13,181 nucleotides of DNA from NCBI GenBank assembly GCA_947624335.1, contig CANQJX010000024.1, forward strand, positions 1 through 13,181, read 5' to 3'. The notes below the pieces were generated by a model. The model was given only the letters and a program-made list of their open reading frames with translations, was not told the DNA's origin and made no database searches. Positions 6,256-12,086 of this stretch are shown here, piece after piece. Position 1 is the stretch's first letter, and every line of letters starts with the position of its first letter. A program made the position numbers and the translations under genes. Source of the DNA: an uncultured Marvinbryantia sp. (GTDB taxonomy: Bacteria; Bacillota; Clostridia; Lachnospirales; Lachnospiraceae).

Positions 6256-7398
6256 TTACCACCTGCTTTCGATTAATGCATACGTCTCCTGCTCCGCGGA
6301 TAAAATCTCTTCCACGGAAGGATTCTCCTTCACCCTGTGCGCATCCATGCACTCCGCAATGATCCGGTAAATATCCAGAAATCCGATTTCACGGTGAAGA
6401 AATTTGCTGACCGCCTTTTCATTTGCCGCGTTAAATACGGTCGGCATAGAGCCGCCCTCCCGTGAAGCGCGGTAGGCAAGCGGCAGTCCCAGAAATACTT
6501 CGGTATCCGGTTTTTCAAACGTGATCTGCGTAAGCAGCGTAAAATCCAGACGCTCTCCCGCAAGATAGCGGCGTTCGGGATAATAAAGCGCATACTGGAT
6601 CGGAAGCCGCATATCCGCAGCGCCAAGCTGCGCCATCACGGCGCCGTCCCGGAACTCTACCATAGAATGTATGATACTTTTGGGTTGTACTACAACCTGT
6701 ATTTTATCCAGATCTACGCCAAACAGCCATTTCGCCTCCATGACTTCCAGGCCCTTGTTAACCAGCGTAGCGGAATCAATGGTGATTTTTTGTCCCATGT
6801 TCCAGTTGGGATGCTTTAAAGCGTCCTCCACCCGCACGTTTTGCAGTTCTGCCCGCGTACGCCCGCGGAACGGTCCCCCGGACGCCGTAATCAGCAGACG
6901 TTCAATCTGCGCGGGATCTTCCCCGTTCAGGCACTGGAAGATTGCGCTGTGTTCGCTGTCCACCGGTAAAATGCGCACATGACGCTCTTTTGCAAGCGGC
7001 ATAATGATATGCCCGGCTGTCACCAGCGTCTCTTTGTTTGCCAGGGCAATATCTTTTCCCGCTTTGATCGCTTCTATCGTCGGACGCAGTCCAATCATTC
7101 CGACAATAGCGGTGACCAGAATTTCCGCCTCCGGAACCACGGCAATCTCTAAGAGTCCGTCCATACCGGAAACGATCTTTACATCCAGATCGCGCACAGA
7201 CGCGCGCAGTTCCCGCGCCGCGCGTTCTTCCCATACCGACGCTATGCGCGGATGAAATTCCCGGATCTGCTTTTCTAAAAGCCCGATATTATTTCCCGCG
7301 GCAAGCGCCGCTATTTGTATGTCCCGATTCGCTCTTACCACATCCAGAGTCTGCGTCCCGATGGAACCGGTAGACCCCAGTACCGCAATTGTTTTCAT
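6256..7398 (-). CDS. dxr: 1-deoxy-D-xylulose 5-phosphate reductoisomerase
   Basis: A 380-residue cytosolic enzyme converting 1-deoxy-D-xylulose 5-phosphate to 2-C-methyl-D-erythritol 4-phosphate with NADPH, the committed step of the non-mevalonate isoprenoid pathway. Visible: the NADPH-binding loop GSTGSIGTQTL (8-18), ALANKETLVTAG (118-129), LPVDSEHSAIFQ (144-155) with metal ligands D147 and E149, TASGGPFRG (171-179), HPNWNMGQKITIDSATL (196-212) and NKGLEVMEAKWLFG (214-227) with metal ligand E218. All catalytic residues are present and length is typical. The ATG at 7398 follows a GAGGGA site overlapping the cdsA stop; the stop is one base from the rseP TTG. Together with UppS in the same operon it feeds undecaprenyl carrier lipid synthesis. 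Confidence 0.98.
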   Translation of the reverse strand: MKTIAVLGSTGSIGTQTLDVVRANRDIQIAALAAGNNIGLLEKQIREFHPRIASVWEERAARELRASVRDLDVKIVSGMDGLLEIAVVPEAEILVTAIVGMIGLRPTIEAIKAGKDIALANKETLVTAGHIIMPLAKERHVRILPVDSEHSAIFQCLNGEDPAQIERLLITASGGPFRGRTRAELQNVRVEDALKHPNWNMGQKITIDSATLVNKGLEVMEAKWLFGVDLDKIQVVVQPKSIIHSMVEFRDGAVMAQLGAADMRLPIQYALYYPERRYLAGERLDFTLLTQITFEKPDTEVFLGLPLAYRASREGGSMPTVFNAANEKAVSKFLHREIGFLDIYRIIAECMDAHRVKENPSVEEILSAEQETYALIESRW

Positions 7399-7408
7399 AC
7401 CTGTCCCT

Positions 7409-8218
7409 CTACCAATAGTATACCCAGCTTACCAGAAAATAAATGATCGGCGCGGTAAATATTACGCTGTCAAAACGGTCCAGAATCCCTCCATGTCCGG
7501 GTATCAGCGTACCGTAATCCTTAATCTGATGATTCCGCTTAATGGCGGAGGCCGCCAGATCGCCGATCATAGAGATCAGCGCGCCCGCCGCGCTCGCCGC
7601 GGCATATACGGCGACCGGATTTTTTACCTTCAGATACGATCCGACAAGCGCCGCATAGCCCGCTCCTAAAAGCGCCGCTCCCAGCACGCCGCCCACCGCG
7701 CCCTCAATTGATTTTTTGGGGCTTAAAACGGGCGACATTTTATGTTTTCCAATCAGCATACCCACGCAGTACGCACAGGTATCGCATCCCCACGAGCATA
7801 AGAAAATCAGCCACACCACAAATTTCCCGTCCGGCAGGCTGCGCGTCAGATAAATGTAAGACAGCATCACGCACACATACACAATGCCGAAAAATGCCGC
7901 CATCACCTGCTGCGCATTATATTTGGGAAATGTAAATACATAAACCGCCAAAAGCGCGGTCAGTACAAATACCAGATAGATAGTCGTATGGTTTTCCGCA
8001 TGAAAAAGAAGTTGGACATAATAAAGCGCCGCCGCCGCAAAACCGGTGACCGCCAGCCCTTTGTCTTTTGTCCAGACTCCCGACGCCCGGTACAGTTCTC
8101 CCAAGCCAATAAGGGAAACAGCTAACGCTGTTCCCCAAAGTACATATCCTCCCGGAATAATCGTCAGCAGCGCCACTGCCAGCAAAATCACTCCGCTTCT
8201 TAATCGAACCCAAAACAT
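7409..8218 (-). CDS. cdsA: Phosphatidate cytidylyltransferase (CDP-diglyceride synthetase)
   Basis: A 269-residue integral membrane enzyme that makes CDP-diacylglycerol from phosphatidic acid and CTP, the precursor of bacterial phospholipids. About eight hydrophobic helices are visible, starting at residues 8-26. The family signature near the C-terminus is intact: SAIKRNHQIKDYG (224-236) followed by PGHGGILDRFDSV (240-252), containing the metal-binding acidic residues. The frame is open upstream to 8335, but that extension lies within uppS. The ATG at 8218 has a strong GGAGG site inside the uppS end and is separated from the uppS stop by one base (TGATATG), so translation is probably coupled. 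Length is normal. Confidence 0.96.
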   Translation of the reverse strand: MFWVRLRSGVILLAVALLTIIPGGYVLWGTALAVSLIGLGELYRASGVWTKDKGLAVTGFAAAALYYVQLLFHAENHTTIYLVFVLTALLAVYVFTFPKYNAQQVMAAFFGIVYVCVMLSYIYLTRSLPDGKFVVWLIFLCSWGCDTCAYCVGMLIGKHKMSPVLSPKKSIEGAVGGVLGAALLGAGYAALVGSYLKVKNPVAVYAAASAAGALISMIGDLAASAIKRNHQIKDYGTLIPGHGGILDRFDSVIFTAPIIYFLVSWVYYW

Positions 8219-8219
8219 A

Positions 8220-8933
8220 TCAGTTTCCTCCGTAGCGCCGCTCCCTGCCGTTATATTGTTCGATCGCCAGCCACAGATCCTCTTTTGTAAACGCAGGCCA
8301 CGGAACGTCCGTAAAATAAAATTCACTGTAGGCAAGCTGCCACATCAGATAATTGGAAAGACGCAGTTCCCCGCTTGTGCGGATCAAAAGGTCGGGATCG
8401 GGAACGTCCCTGGTATCCAGATATCCCGAAAACAGCTCCTCCGTGATCTCGTCCGGCCGGATCTGTCCCGCAAGGCAGTCTGACGCCACATGGCGGATCG
8501 CACGCACAATTTCATCACGGCTGCCATAATTAATTGCGATCTGAAAATGAAGTCCCGTATGGTCTTTTGAACTTTCCACCAGTTGGCGCAGGCTTTCCTG
8601 AAGATCTTCGTCCAGCGCCGTCGGGTCGCCGAGCACGCGCACTTTCATATTGTTTTTTTCCGCCGTCTTAATACAGGTCTTTGTATAACTGCGGAACAGC
8701 TTCATCAGTCCGTCTACTTCTTCTTTCGACCGTTTCCAGTTCTCCGTGGAAAATAAATAGACCGTAAGGTATTTAATCCCGATATTCCATGCGTCTTCGC
8801 AGATCACTTCCAGATTTTTCGCGCCTCTGCTGTGCCCGTAGTTGCGCGGCATCCCCCTGCTTTTTGCCCAGCGTCCGTTGCCGTCTAGAATAATCGCCAC
8901 ATGGCGGGGGATCGTCAGCTTGCTCCTGTCCAT
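8220..8933 (-). CDS. uppS: Isoprenyl transferase (undecaprenyl pyrophosphate synthase)
   Basis: A 237-residue cis-prenyltransferase that extends farnesyl pyrophosphate with isopentenyl pyrophosphate to the C55 carrier lipid used for peptidoglycan. Signatures are complete: HVAIILDGNGRWAK (11-24) with catalytic D17, the phosphate-binding RNYGHSRGA (30-38), FSTENWKRS (61-69), and the C-terminal RTSGELRLSN (185-194) followed by FYFTDVPWPAF (205-215). Length is typical for UppS rather than for shorter-chain homologues. Its ATG overlaps the last base of the frr stop (TAATG, 8935-8931), a sign of coupled translation. It sits between frr and cdsA as in most Firmicutes. Confidence 0.98.
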   Translation of the reverse strand: MDRSKLTIPRHVAIILDGNGRWAKSRGMPRNYGHSRGAKNLEVICEDAWNIGIKYLTVYLFSTENWKRSKEEVDGLMKLFRSYTKTCIKTAEKNNMKVRVLGDPTALDEDLQESLRQLVESSKDHTGLHFQIAINYGSRDEIVRAIRHVASDCLAGQIRPDEITEELFSGYLDTRDVPDPDLLIRTSGELRLSNYLMWQLAYSEFYFTDVPWPAFTKEDLWLAIEQYNGRERRYGGN

Positions 8934-9484
8934 TATACCGTCATGATCTCCTTCGATTTTTCCTCGATTGCGCCGTCAATATCTTTAATATATTTATCGG
9001 TCATCTTCTGCATGGAGTTTTCCAGTTCTTTGATCGCGTCTTCGGAAATATCCGTGCCTTTCAGTTTCTTAAACGAGTCGTTTGCGTCGCGGCGGATATT
9101 CCGCACCGCCACTTTTGCGTTCTCGCCCTTTTTCTTTACCTCTTTGACAAGATCCTTTCTGCGTTCTTCTGTCAGTTCCGGAAAGACCAGGCGGATCACC
9201 TTGCCGTCGTTTGTGGGATGAATGCCAAGGTCGGACATCTGAATCGCTTTTTCAATCGCCTTTAACATGCTGGTGTCCCATGGGGCGATCTGCAGCATGC
9301 GCGGCTCCGGTACATTTACATTGCCCACCTGCTGAATGGGCGTGGGCGTTCCGTAATAATCCACGGTGATGCGGTCCAGAACATGGGGATTCGCGCGCCC
9401 CGCGCGGATAGCGCCAAACTCCGAGAGCAGATTATTGTACGTTTTTGTCATCTTCTCGTCAAATACCTTTAACTTCTCATCCAT
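8933..9484 (-). CDS. frr: Ribosome recycling factor
   Basis: A 183-residue cytosolic factor that, with EF-G, splits post-termination ribosomes. Family landmarks: SEFGAIRAGRANP (21-33), VDYYGTPTPIQQVGNV (41-56), LQIAPWD (64-70), IRLVFPELTEERRKDLVK (97-114) and the helical ending (DAIKELENSMQKMTDKYI) of the three-helix bundle. It has the normal length of 183-185 residues. The ATG at 9484 follows a consensus AGGAGG by eight bases. It lies 15 bases after pyrH and overlaps the uppS start by one base. Confidence 0.98.
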   Translation of the reverse strand: MDEKLKVFDEKMTKTYNNLLSEFGAIRAGRANPHVLDRITVDYYGTPTPIQQVGNVNVPEPRMLQIAPWDTSMLKAIEKAIQMSDLGIHPTNDGKVIRLVFPELTEERRKDLVKEVKKKGENAKVAVRNIRRDANDSFKKLKGTDISEDAIKELENSMQKMTDKYIKDIDGAIEEKSKEIMTV

Positions 9485-9499
9485 TTTTCATTCCTCCTT

Positions 9500-10198
9500 T
9501 TATTCAACGATTACTTTTGTTCCTGAAAAATGACCGTTCACTGTATTCACAATGCTGTTTTCTCCGTTTAGGCCAAACACCAGCATCGGCATCTTGTTCT
9601 CCATACAAAGAATGGAGGCCGCCAGATCCACCACGCCCAATCGTTTGTCGATTACTTCCTGAATGGTGATCGCATCATATTTTTTTGCCGCCGGATTGGT
9701 TTTGGGATCGCTGTCATACACGCCGTCAATGGATTTTGCCAGCAGGATGACTTCCGCTTCAATCTCCACCGCCCGCAGCACGGTCGTCGTATCGGTAGAA
9801 AAATACGGATGCCCTGTTCCGCCCGCAAAAAATGTCACCATCCCTTTTTCCAAACACTCGTTCACCCGGTCCTTTGAAAAAAGCTCGGTAAACGCGCCGC
9901 AGGCGAACGGTGTAAAAATCTGTGTTTTCATTCCCGCAGACCGGAAAATCTCAGAAACATAAATACAGTTCATAACCGTCGCCAGCATACCGATCTGATC
10001 CGCTTTGGTACGGTCGATATTCTCACTGGACCGGCCGCGCCAGAAGTTTCCGCCGCCGATCACAACTCCCACCTGCGTCCCGCCGTCCACAAGCCGTCTG
10101 ACCTGCTTTGCCACATCCGTGACGGTCGGTTCGTCAAAGCCTGTTTTTTTGTCTCCCGCGAGCGCTTCCCCGCTCAATTTTAACAATACCCTTTTCAT
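9500..10198 (-). CDS. pyrH: Uridylate (UMP) kinase
   Basis: A 232-residue cytosolic kinase of the amino-acid-kinase fold that phosphorylates UMP to UDP; bacterial forms are hexamers activated by GTP and inhibited by UTP. Visible are KLSGEAL at 7-13, the glycine-rich GVVIGGGNFWRG (44-55), ADQIGMLATV (66-75), GTGHPYFSTDTTT (127-139) and GVYDSDPKTNPAAKKY (159-174). Length is slightly short of the common 235-245, from a compact N-terminus; all active-site motifs are present. The ATG at 10198 follows a GGAG-containing purine stretch. It is the first gene of the envelope operon here; rpsB and tsf, which precede it in many bacteria, are absent and a divergent tRNA gene sits upstream. Confidence 0.97.
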   Translation of the reverse strand: MKRVLLKLSGEALAGDKKTGFDEPTVTDVAKQVRRLVDGGTQVGVVIGGGNFWRGRSSENIDRTKADQIGMLATVMNCIYVSEIFRSAGMKTQIFTPFACGAFTELFSKDRVNECLEKGMVTFFAGGTGHPYFSTDTTTVLRAVEIEAEVILLAKSIDGVYDSDPKTNPAAKKYDAITIQEVIDKRLGVVDLAASILCMENKMPMLVFGLNGENSIVNTVNGHFSGTKVIVE

Positions 10199-10249
10199 TC
10201 TCCGCTCTCCATCTTCCGTTCTTTGTGGGCAGCGCCACCTATTTGAAAC

Positions 10250-10258
10250 AGTATAACA
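10250..10258 (-). promoter_or_regulatory. Extended -10 promoter for the pyrH operon
   Basis: On the minus strand TGTTATACT (10258-10250) is an extended -10 element (TG-n-TATACT) about 50 bases before the pyrH ATG. No good -35 hexamer lies 16-18 bases upstream, as is common for extended -10 promoters. It diverges from the tRNA-Trp promoter about 40 bases away. Confidence 0.5.
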
Positions 10259-10295
10259 TACTTTCCATTGTTTTGATACCCAAAATTTTTATTTA

Positions 10296-10324
10296 TTGAC
10301 AACCCCAATGGTTTATGCTATAAA
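10296..10324 (+). promoter_or_regulatory. Promoter of tRNA-Trp
   Basis: A perfect TTGACA (10296-10301), a 17-base spacer and TATAAA (10319-10324) place the transcript start around 10331, about 11 bases before the mature tRNA 5' end. This is a strong sigma-A-type promoter. Confidence 0.85.
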
Positions 10325-10341
10325 TACTAGGTGAGCAGCAC

Positions 10342-10412
10342 AGGGGATTGGTCAAGTGGTATGACAGAAGTCTCCAAAACTTTTAGCGGGAGTTCGATTC
10401 TCTCATCCCCTG
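10342..10412 (+). tRNA. tRNA-Trp, anticodon CCA
   Basis: The 71 bases fold fully: acceptor AGGGGAT/ATCCCCT (7 bp), D stem GTCA/TGAC with a loop containing GG, anticodon stem GAAGT/ACTTT (ending in a G-U pair) with loop CTCCAAA giving CCA for UGG codons, a four-base variable loop, and T stem GGGAG/CTCTC with loop TTCGATT. The discriminator is G and the first pair is A-U, both expected for bacterial tRNA-Trp. The 3' CCA is not encoded (TTT follows), so nucleotidyltransferase must add it. The anticodon stem is weak. It has its own promoter and terminator. Confidence 0.93.
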
Positions 10413-10423
10413 TTTGTGTTAGG

Positions 10424-10469
10424 TGCTTGAAAGCCTTTGTTTATGCGGTTTTCAAGCATTTTTATTTTT
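10424..10469 (+). terminator. Intrinsic terminator of tRNA-Trp
   Basis: TGCTTGAAAGCC (10424-10435) pairs with GGTTTTCAAGCA (10447-10458) in a 12-bp stem with one G-U pair and an 11-base loop. It is followed by TTTTTATTTTT, 12 bases after the tRNA end. Confidence 0.9.
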
Positions 10470-10498
10470 ATCCGTATAAGAATGTCAGGCATTATCCC

Positions 10499-10527
10499 AA
10501 AAAAGCTGCGGCGGATTTCTCCGCCGC
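10499..10527 (-). terminator. Intrinsic terminator of the Ltp-repeat gene
   Basis: Read on the minus strand, GCGGCGGA, a GAAA tetraloop and TCCGCCGC form a perfect 8-bp GC-rich stem (10527-10508), followed after AGC by six T (10504-10499). It begins six bases after the gene stop. Confidence 0.88.
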
Positions 10528-10533
10528 AAAATC

Positions 10534-11550
10534 TTAATATCCATTCTGTTCAGCGCCATACACAGCTTGCTCATGCGTATAGCCTTCATATTCTAATTGC
10601 TCAATCAATCCATCGCGCGAAAAAGATGTATATTCCAAATAGTTTGCCGCCGCCTTTGCCGCCTGTTCATTCCAATCCGCGCCACAATGATCAGCTGCAT
10701 ATACTGCATCTTCATGCAAATACTGCTCATACTCCAGCTGCTCAATTAGTCCCTTATATGAAAATGCTGTGAAATTCAAATACTGTTCTGCTGACCGAAG
10801 TGCATTTTTCTGTCCCGCTGTTGCTTCCTCAGATGTCGTATTTACACTCTCGGTAACTGTTGCATTTTCCCCTTTCTTTGGCTCTGCTTTACTTTCACTC
10901 ACAGTAGATTCAGCTTTCATATGATCATATTCTTCCTGCAAAGCATCATATTTTAATTTAAGATCATCATATTCCGCTTTTAAATCATTATACTTTGCCT
11001 CCCAATCGATCACATCTTTCTGTGTAACTGGTGAAGTTTCCGGCTCATCGGTCGATTCTGCCGCAGAGGCTTTCTCCGAAAACTGGGCAATATCTATTGC
11101 CATCTTCTGTTCGTCTTCCCAATTCACAAATTCCTTTGCTTCAATATCCACAGGTGAAGTAACATCATTCAGAAGATAGCCCACACACACCGTCAGTTTT
11201 GCACCGTCTTTTATCTCTGTAGTATAATTTTTCTGTGCTTCACCCCATTCACCATCAAAATCTAACGTGGCTTGATCTCTTTCTATGCCATTCTGAAACA
11301 CTTGAATGTAAAAATCAGAAGCAGCAAAATTACTTTCATCGGATAAATTGCAATAGTCAAAGATTAGAACAAGCGCTGGCTTTCCCTCAAAATCTGTTCC
11401 TACAGAATACCCTTTGAACTCCAGCGTTTGCGTTTCCATCTGAAAATTGATAGTTCCTTCAATTCCAGATTGTTCTCCGGCCAGCACTGCGCTTCCGAAA
11501 CTCAAGCAAAGAATCATTGCAAGTAACATAAATAAAACATTTTTTCTCAT
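10534..11550 (-). CDS. Secreted DUF5067-like protein with coiled coil and two Ltp-type repeats
   Basis: A 338-residue exported protein. Residues 1-24 are a signal peptide with a likely signal-peptidase-I site after AVLA; the only nearby cysteine (residue 15, MILC) does not fit a lipobox, so it is probably not a lipoprotein. Residues about 34-155 resemble DUF5067 (KPALVLIFDYCNLSDE, FYIQVFQNGIE), a beta-rich extracellular domain. Residues 180-213 are a heptad coiled coil (YNDLKAEYDDLKLKYDAL), then a Ser/Thr/Glu/Lys-rich linker to about 246. Residues 248-293 and 294-338 are two copies of a repeat with core GLIEQLEYE..Y.H..AVY, matching the Ltp surface-lipoprotein repeat (PF07553) known from the superinfection-exclusion protein of phage TP-J34; the protein ends right after the second. 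Start: the ATG at 11550 follows GGGAGG by eight bases; an ATG at 11568 precedes that site and is rejected. The gene is more AT-rich than the pyrH operon. Function is not established. Confidence 0.8.
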   Translation of the reverse strand: MRKNVLFMLLAMILCLSFGSAVLAGEQSGIEGTINFQMETQTLEFKGYSVGTDFEGKPALVLIFDYCNLSDESNFAASDFYIQVFQNGIERDQATLDFDGEWGEAQKNYTTEIKDGAKLTVCVGYLLNDVTSPVDIEAKEFVNWEDEQKMAIDIAQFSEKASAAESTDEPETSPVTQKDVIDWEAKYNDLKAEYDDLKLKYDALQEEYDHMKAESTVSESKAEPKKGENATVTESVNTTSEEATAGQKNALRSAEQYLNFTAFSYKGLIEQLEYEQYLHEDAVYAADHCGADWNEQAAKAAANYLEYTSFSRDGLIEQLEYEGYTHEQAVYGAEQNGY

Positions 11551-11573
11551 AGACACTTCCTCCCTCATATGTG

Positions 11574-11601
11574 TTACCTTATTTTAGCACACACAAGGTA
11601 A
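11574..11601 (-). promoter_or_regulatory. Candidate promoter and operator of the Ltp-repeat gene
   Basis: On the minus strand TGCTAAAAT contains an extended -10 (TAAAAT, 11586-11581). It is bracketed by a perfect 7-bp inverted repeat, TTACCTT (11574-11580, plus strand) and AAGGTAA (11595-11601), with a 14-base centre. The placement suits a repressor operator. A consensus TTGACA at 11622-11617 is 30 bases from this -10, too far to act as its -35. Confidence 0.45.
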
Positions 11602-11624
11602 AGCGCACTACATATTTGTCAAAA

Positions 11625-11691
11625 GATTTTTTCCGGGTTTGCATTTTGAATTTTTTGTCCCAGATTTCGGGCAAAATTTTGAGAAAAAATC
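11625..11691. repeat. Nested AT-rich inverted repeats
   Basis: An outer perfect 9-bp pair, GATTTTTTC (11625-11633) and GAAAAAATC (11683-11691), encloses an inner imperfect hairpin, TTTTG-t-CCC (11653-11661) and GGGCAAAA (11669-11676), with a 7-base loop. On the minus strand it is followed by TTTTG. It could be a weak terminator for the remnant upstream or a structured site before the Ltp-repeat gene promoter. Confidence 0.4.
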
Positions 11692-11747
11692 CGGAAATGC
11701 ACACCCCCCCTCGAAAAAAACTGTTCTCAGCGTAAAACTGGAAGTTG

Positions 11748-11900
11748 TCACTGCCTGTTAAGTAAGCGCTGTTTGAGAGCTCTTATTCTTTGCCCGTAAC
11801 GACTTGTAAAGACAATGCCGCATAAAATCATTCCGATTGCGGCACCTTCGGCAAAGTTTGAGACTGTATTTAGAACGGCGTTATTATTTATATTATAACG
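11748..11900 (-). pseudogene. Probable 3' remnant of a small membrane-protein gene
   Basis: On the minus strand a frame runs from 11900 to a TGA at 11750-11748. Its last 43 codons look like real coding sequence: a short helix with NTVSNFAEGAA, a membrane-like stretch IGMILCGIVFTS, then a basic tail RYGQRIRALKQRLLNRQ. The frame upstream is low-complexity (RYNINNN) and has no ATG, GTG or TTG before the internal ATG, so the 5' part of the gene appears lost. The helix-plus-basic-tail arrangement is typical of small membrane proteins. It may instead be chance; I recognise no family. Confidence 0.35.
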
Positions 11901-11933
11901 TCAAAACCGCAAAAAGAGAAGCAAAAACGGATG

Positions 11934-11984
11934 TTAATTCCGCACAAATCCTGAAAGTGCAGGATGCGGAATTAAATTCCGCAT
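11934..11984. repeat. Three-armed inverted repeat with alternative pairings
   Basis: Arm A is TTAATTCCGC (11934-11943), arm B GCGGAATTAA (11966-11975) and arm C AATTCCGCAT (11975-11984). A and B pair perfectly over 10 bp with an inner perfect 6-bp stem ATCCTG/CAGGAT and a 6-base loop. B with its flank (ATGCGGAATT, 11964-11973) and C form a 21-base palindrome with 10-bp arms. The AB and BC pairings exclude each other. It lies between the transporter terminator and the gene remnant. Confidence 0.7.
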
Positions 11985-12020
11985 TCAAGTAAAAAATAAT
12001 CAACAGCCCTCACTTGCAGC

Positions 12021-12068
12021 AAAACAAGAAACCTTGCCTCCTTCAAATGTATTCCGGGACAAGGTTTC
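12021..12068 (-). terminator. Likely terminator of the transporter gene
   Basis: On the minus strand GAAACCTTG (12068-12060) and CAAGGTTTC (12036-12028) form a perfect 9-bp stem with a 23-base loop, followed by TTGTTTT (12027-12021). It lies 18 bases after the transporter stop. The loop is longer than usual. Confidence 0.6.
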
Positions 12069-12086
12069 AGTCCTATCAAATCCTAC

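Larger units (their letters stand above)
11551..12086. other. Gene-poor AT-rich stretch between the Ltp-repeat and transporter genes
   Basis: No intact gene is visible in these 536 bases. From left to right it holds the Ltp-repeat gene promoter/operator, nested inverted repeats, a run of seven C at 11704-11710, a probable gene remnant, the three-armed repeat and the transporter terminator. No transposase remnant, target-site duplication or copy of the tRNA-Trp 3' end could be found by eye. Confidence 0.6.

Noticed and set aside
10740..10800. CRISPR-like or tandem DNA repeat within the Ltp gene
   Set aside because: The two Ltp repeats are alike as protein but well diverged as DNA, so this is an old domain duplication, not a DNA repeat array.
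11617..11622. TTGACA as the -35 of the Ltp-repeat gene
   Set aside because: It is 30 bases from the only good -10, and no acceptable -10 lies 16-18 bases downstream of it.
11701..11720. Seven-C run next to a seven-A run as a phase-variable tract
   Set aside because: It lies in non-coding DNA outside any promoter spacer that I can identify, so slippage there would have no evident effect.
10413..12086. Genomic island inserted at the tRNA-Trp 3' end
   Set aside because: No repeat of the tRNA 3' sequence and no integrase were seen in the window, so an attachment site cannot be supported.
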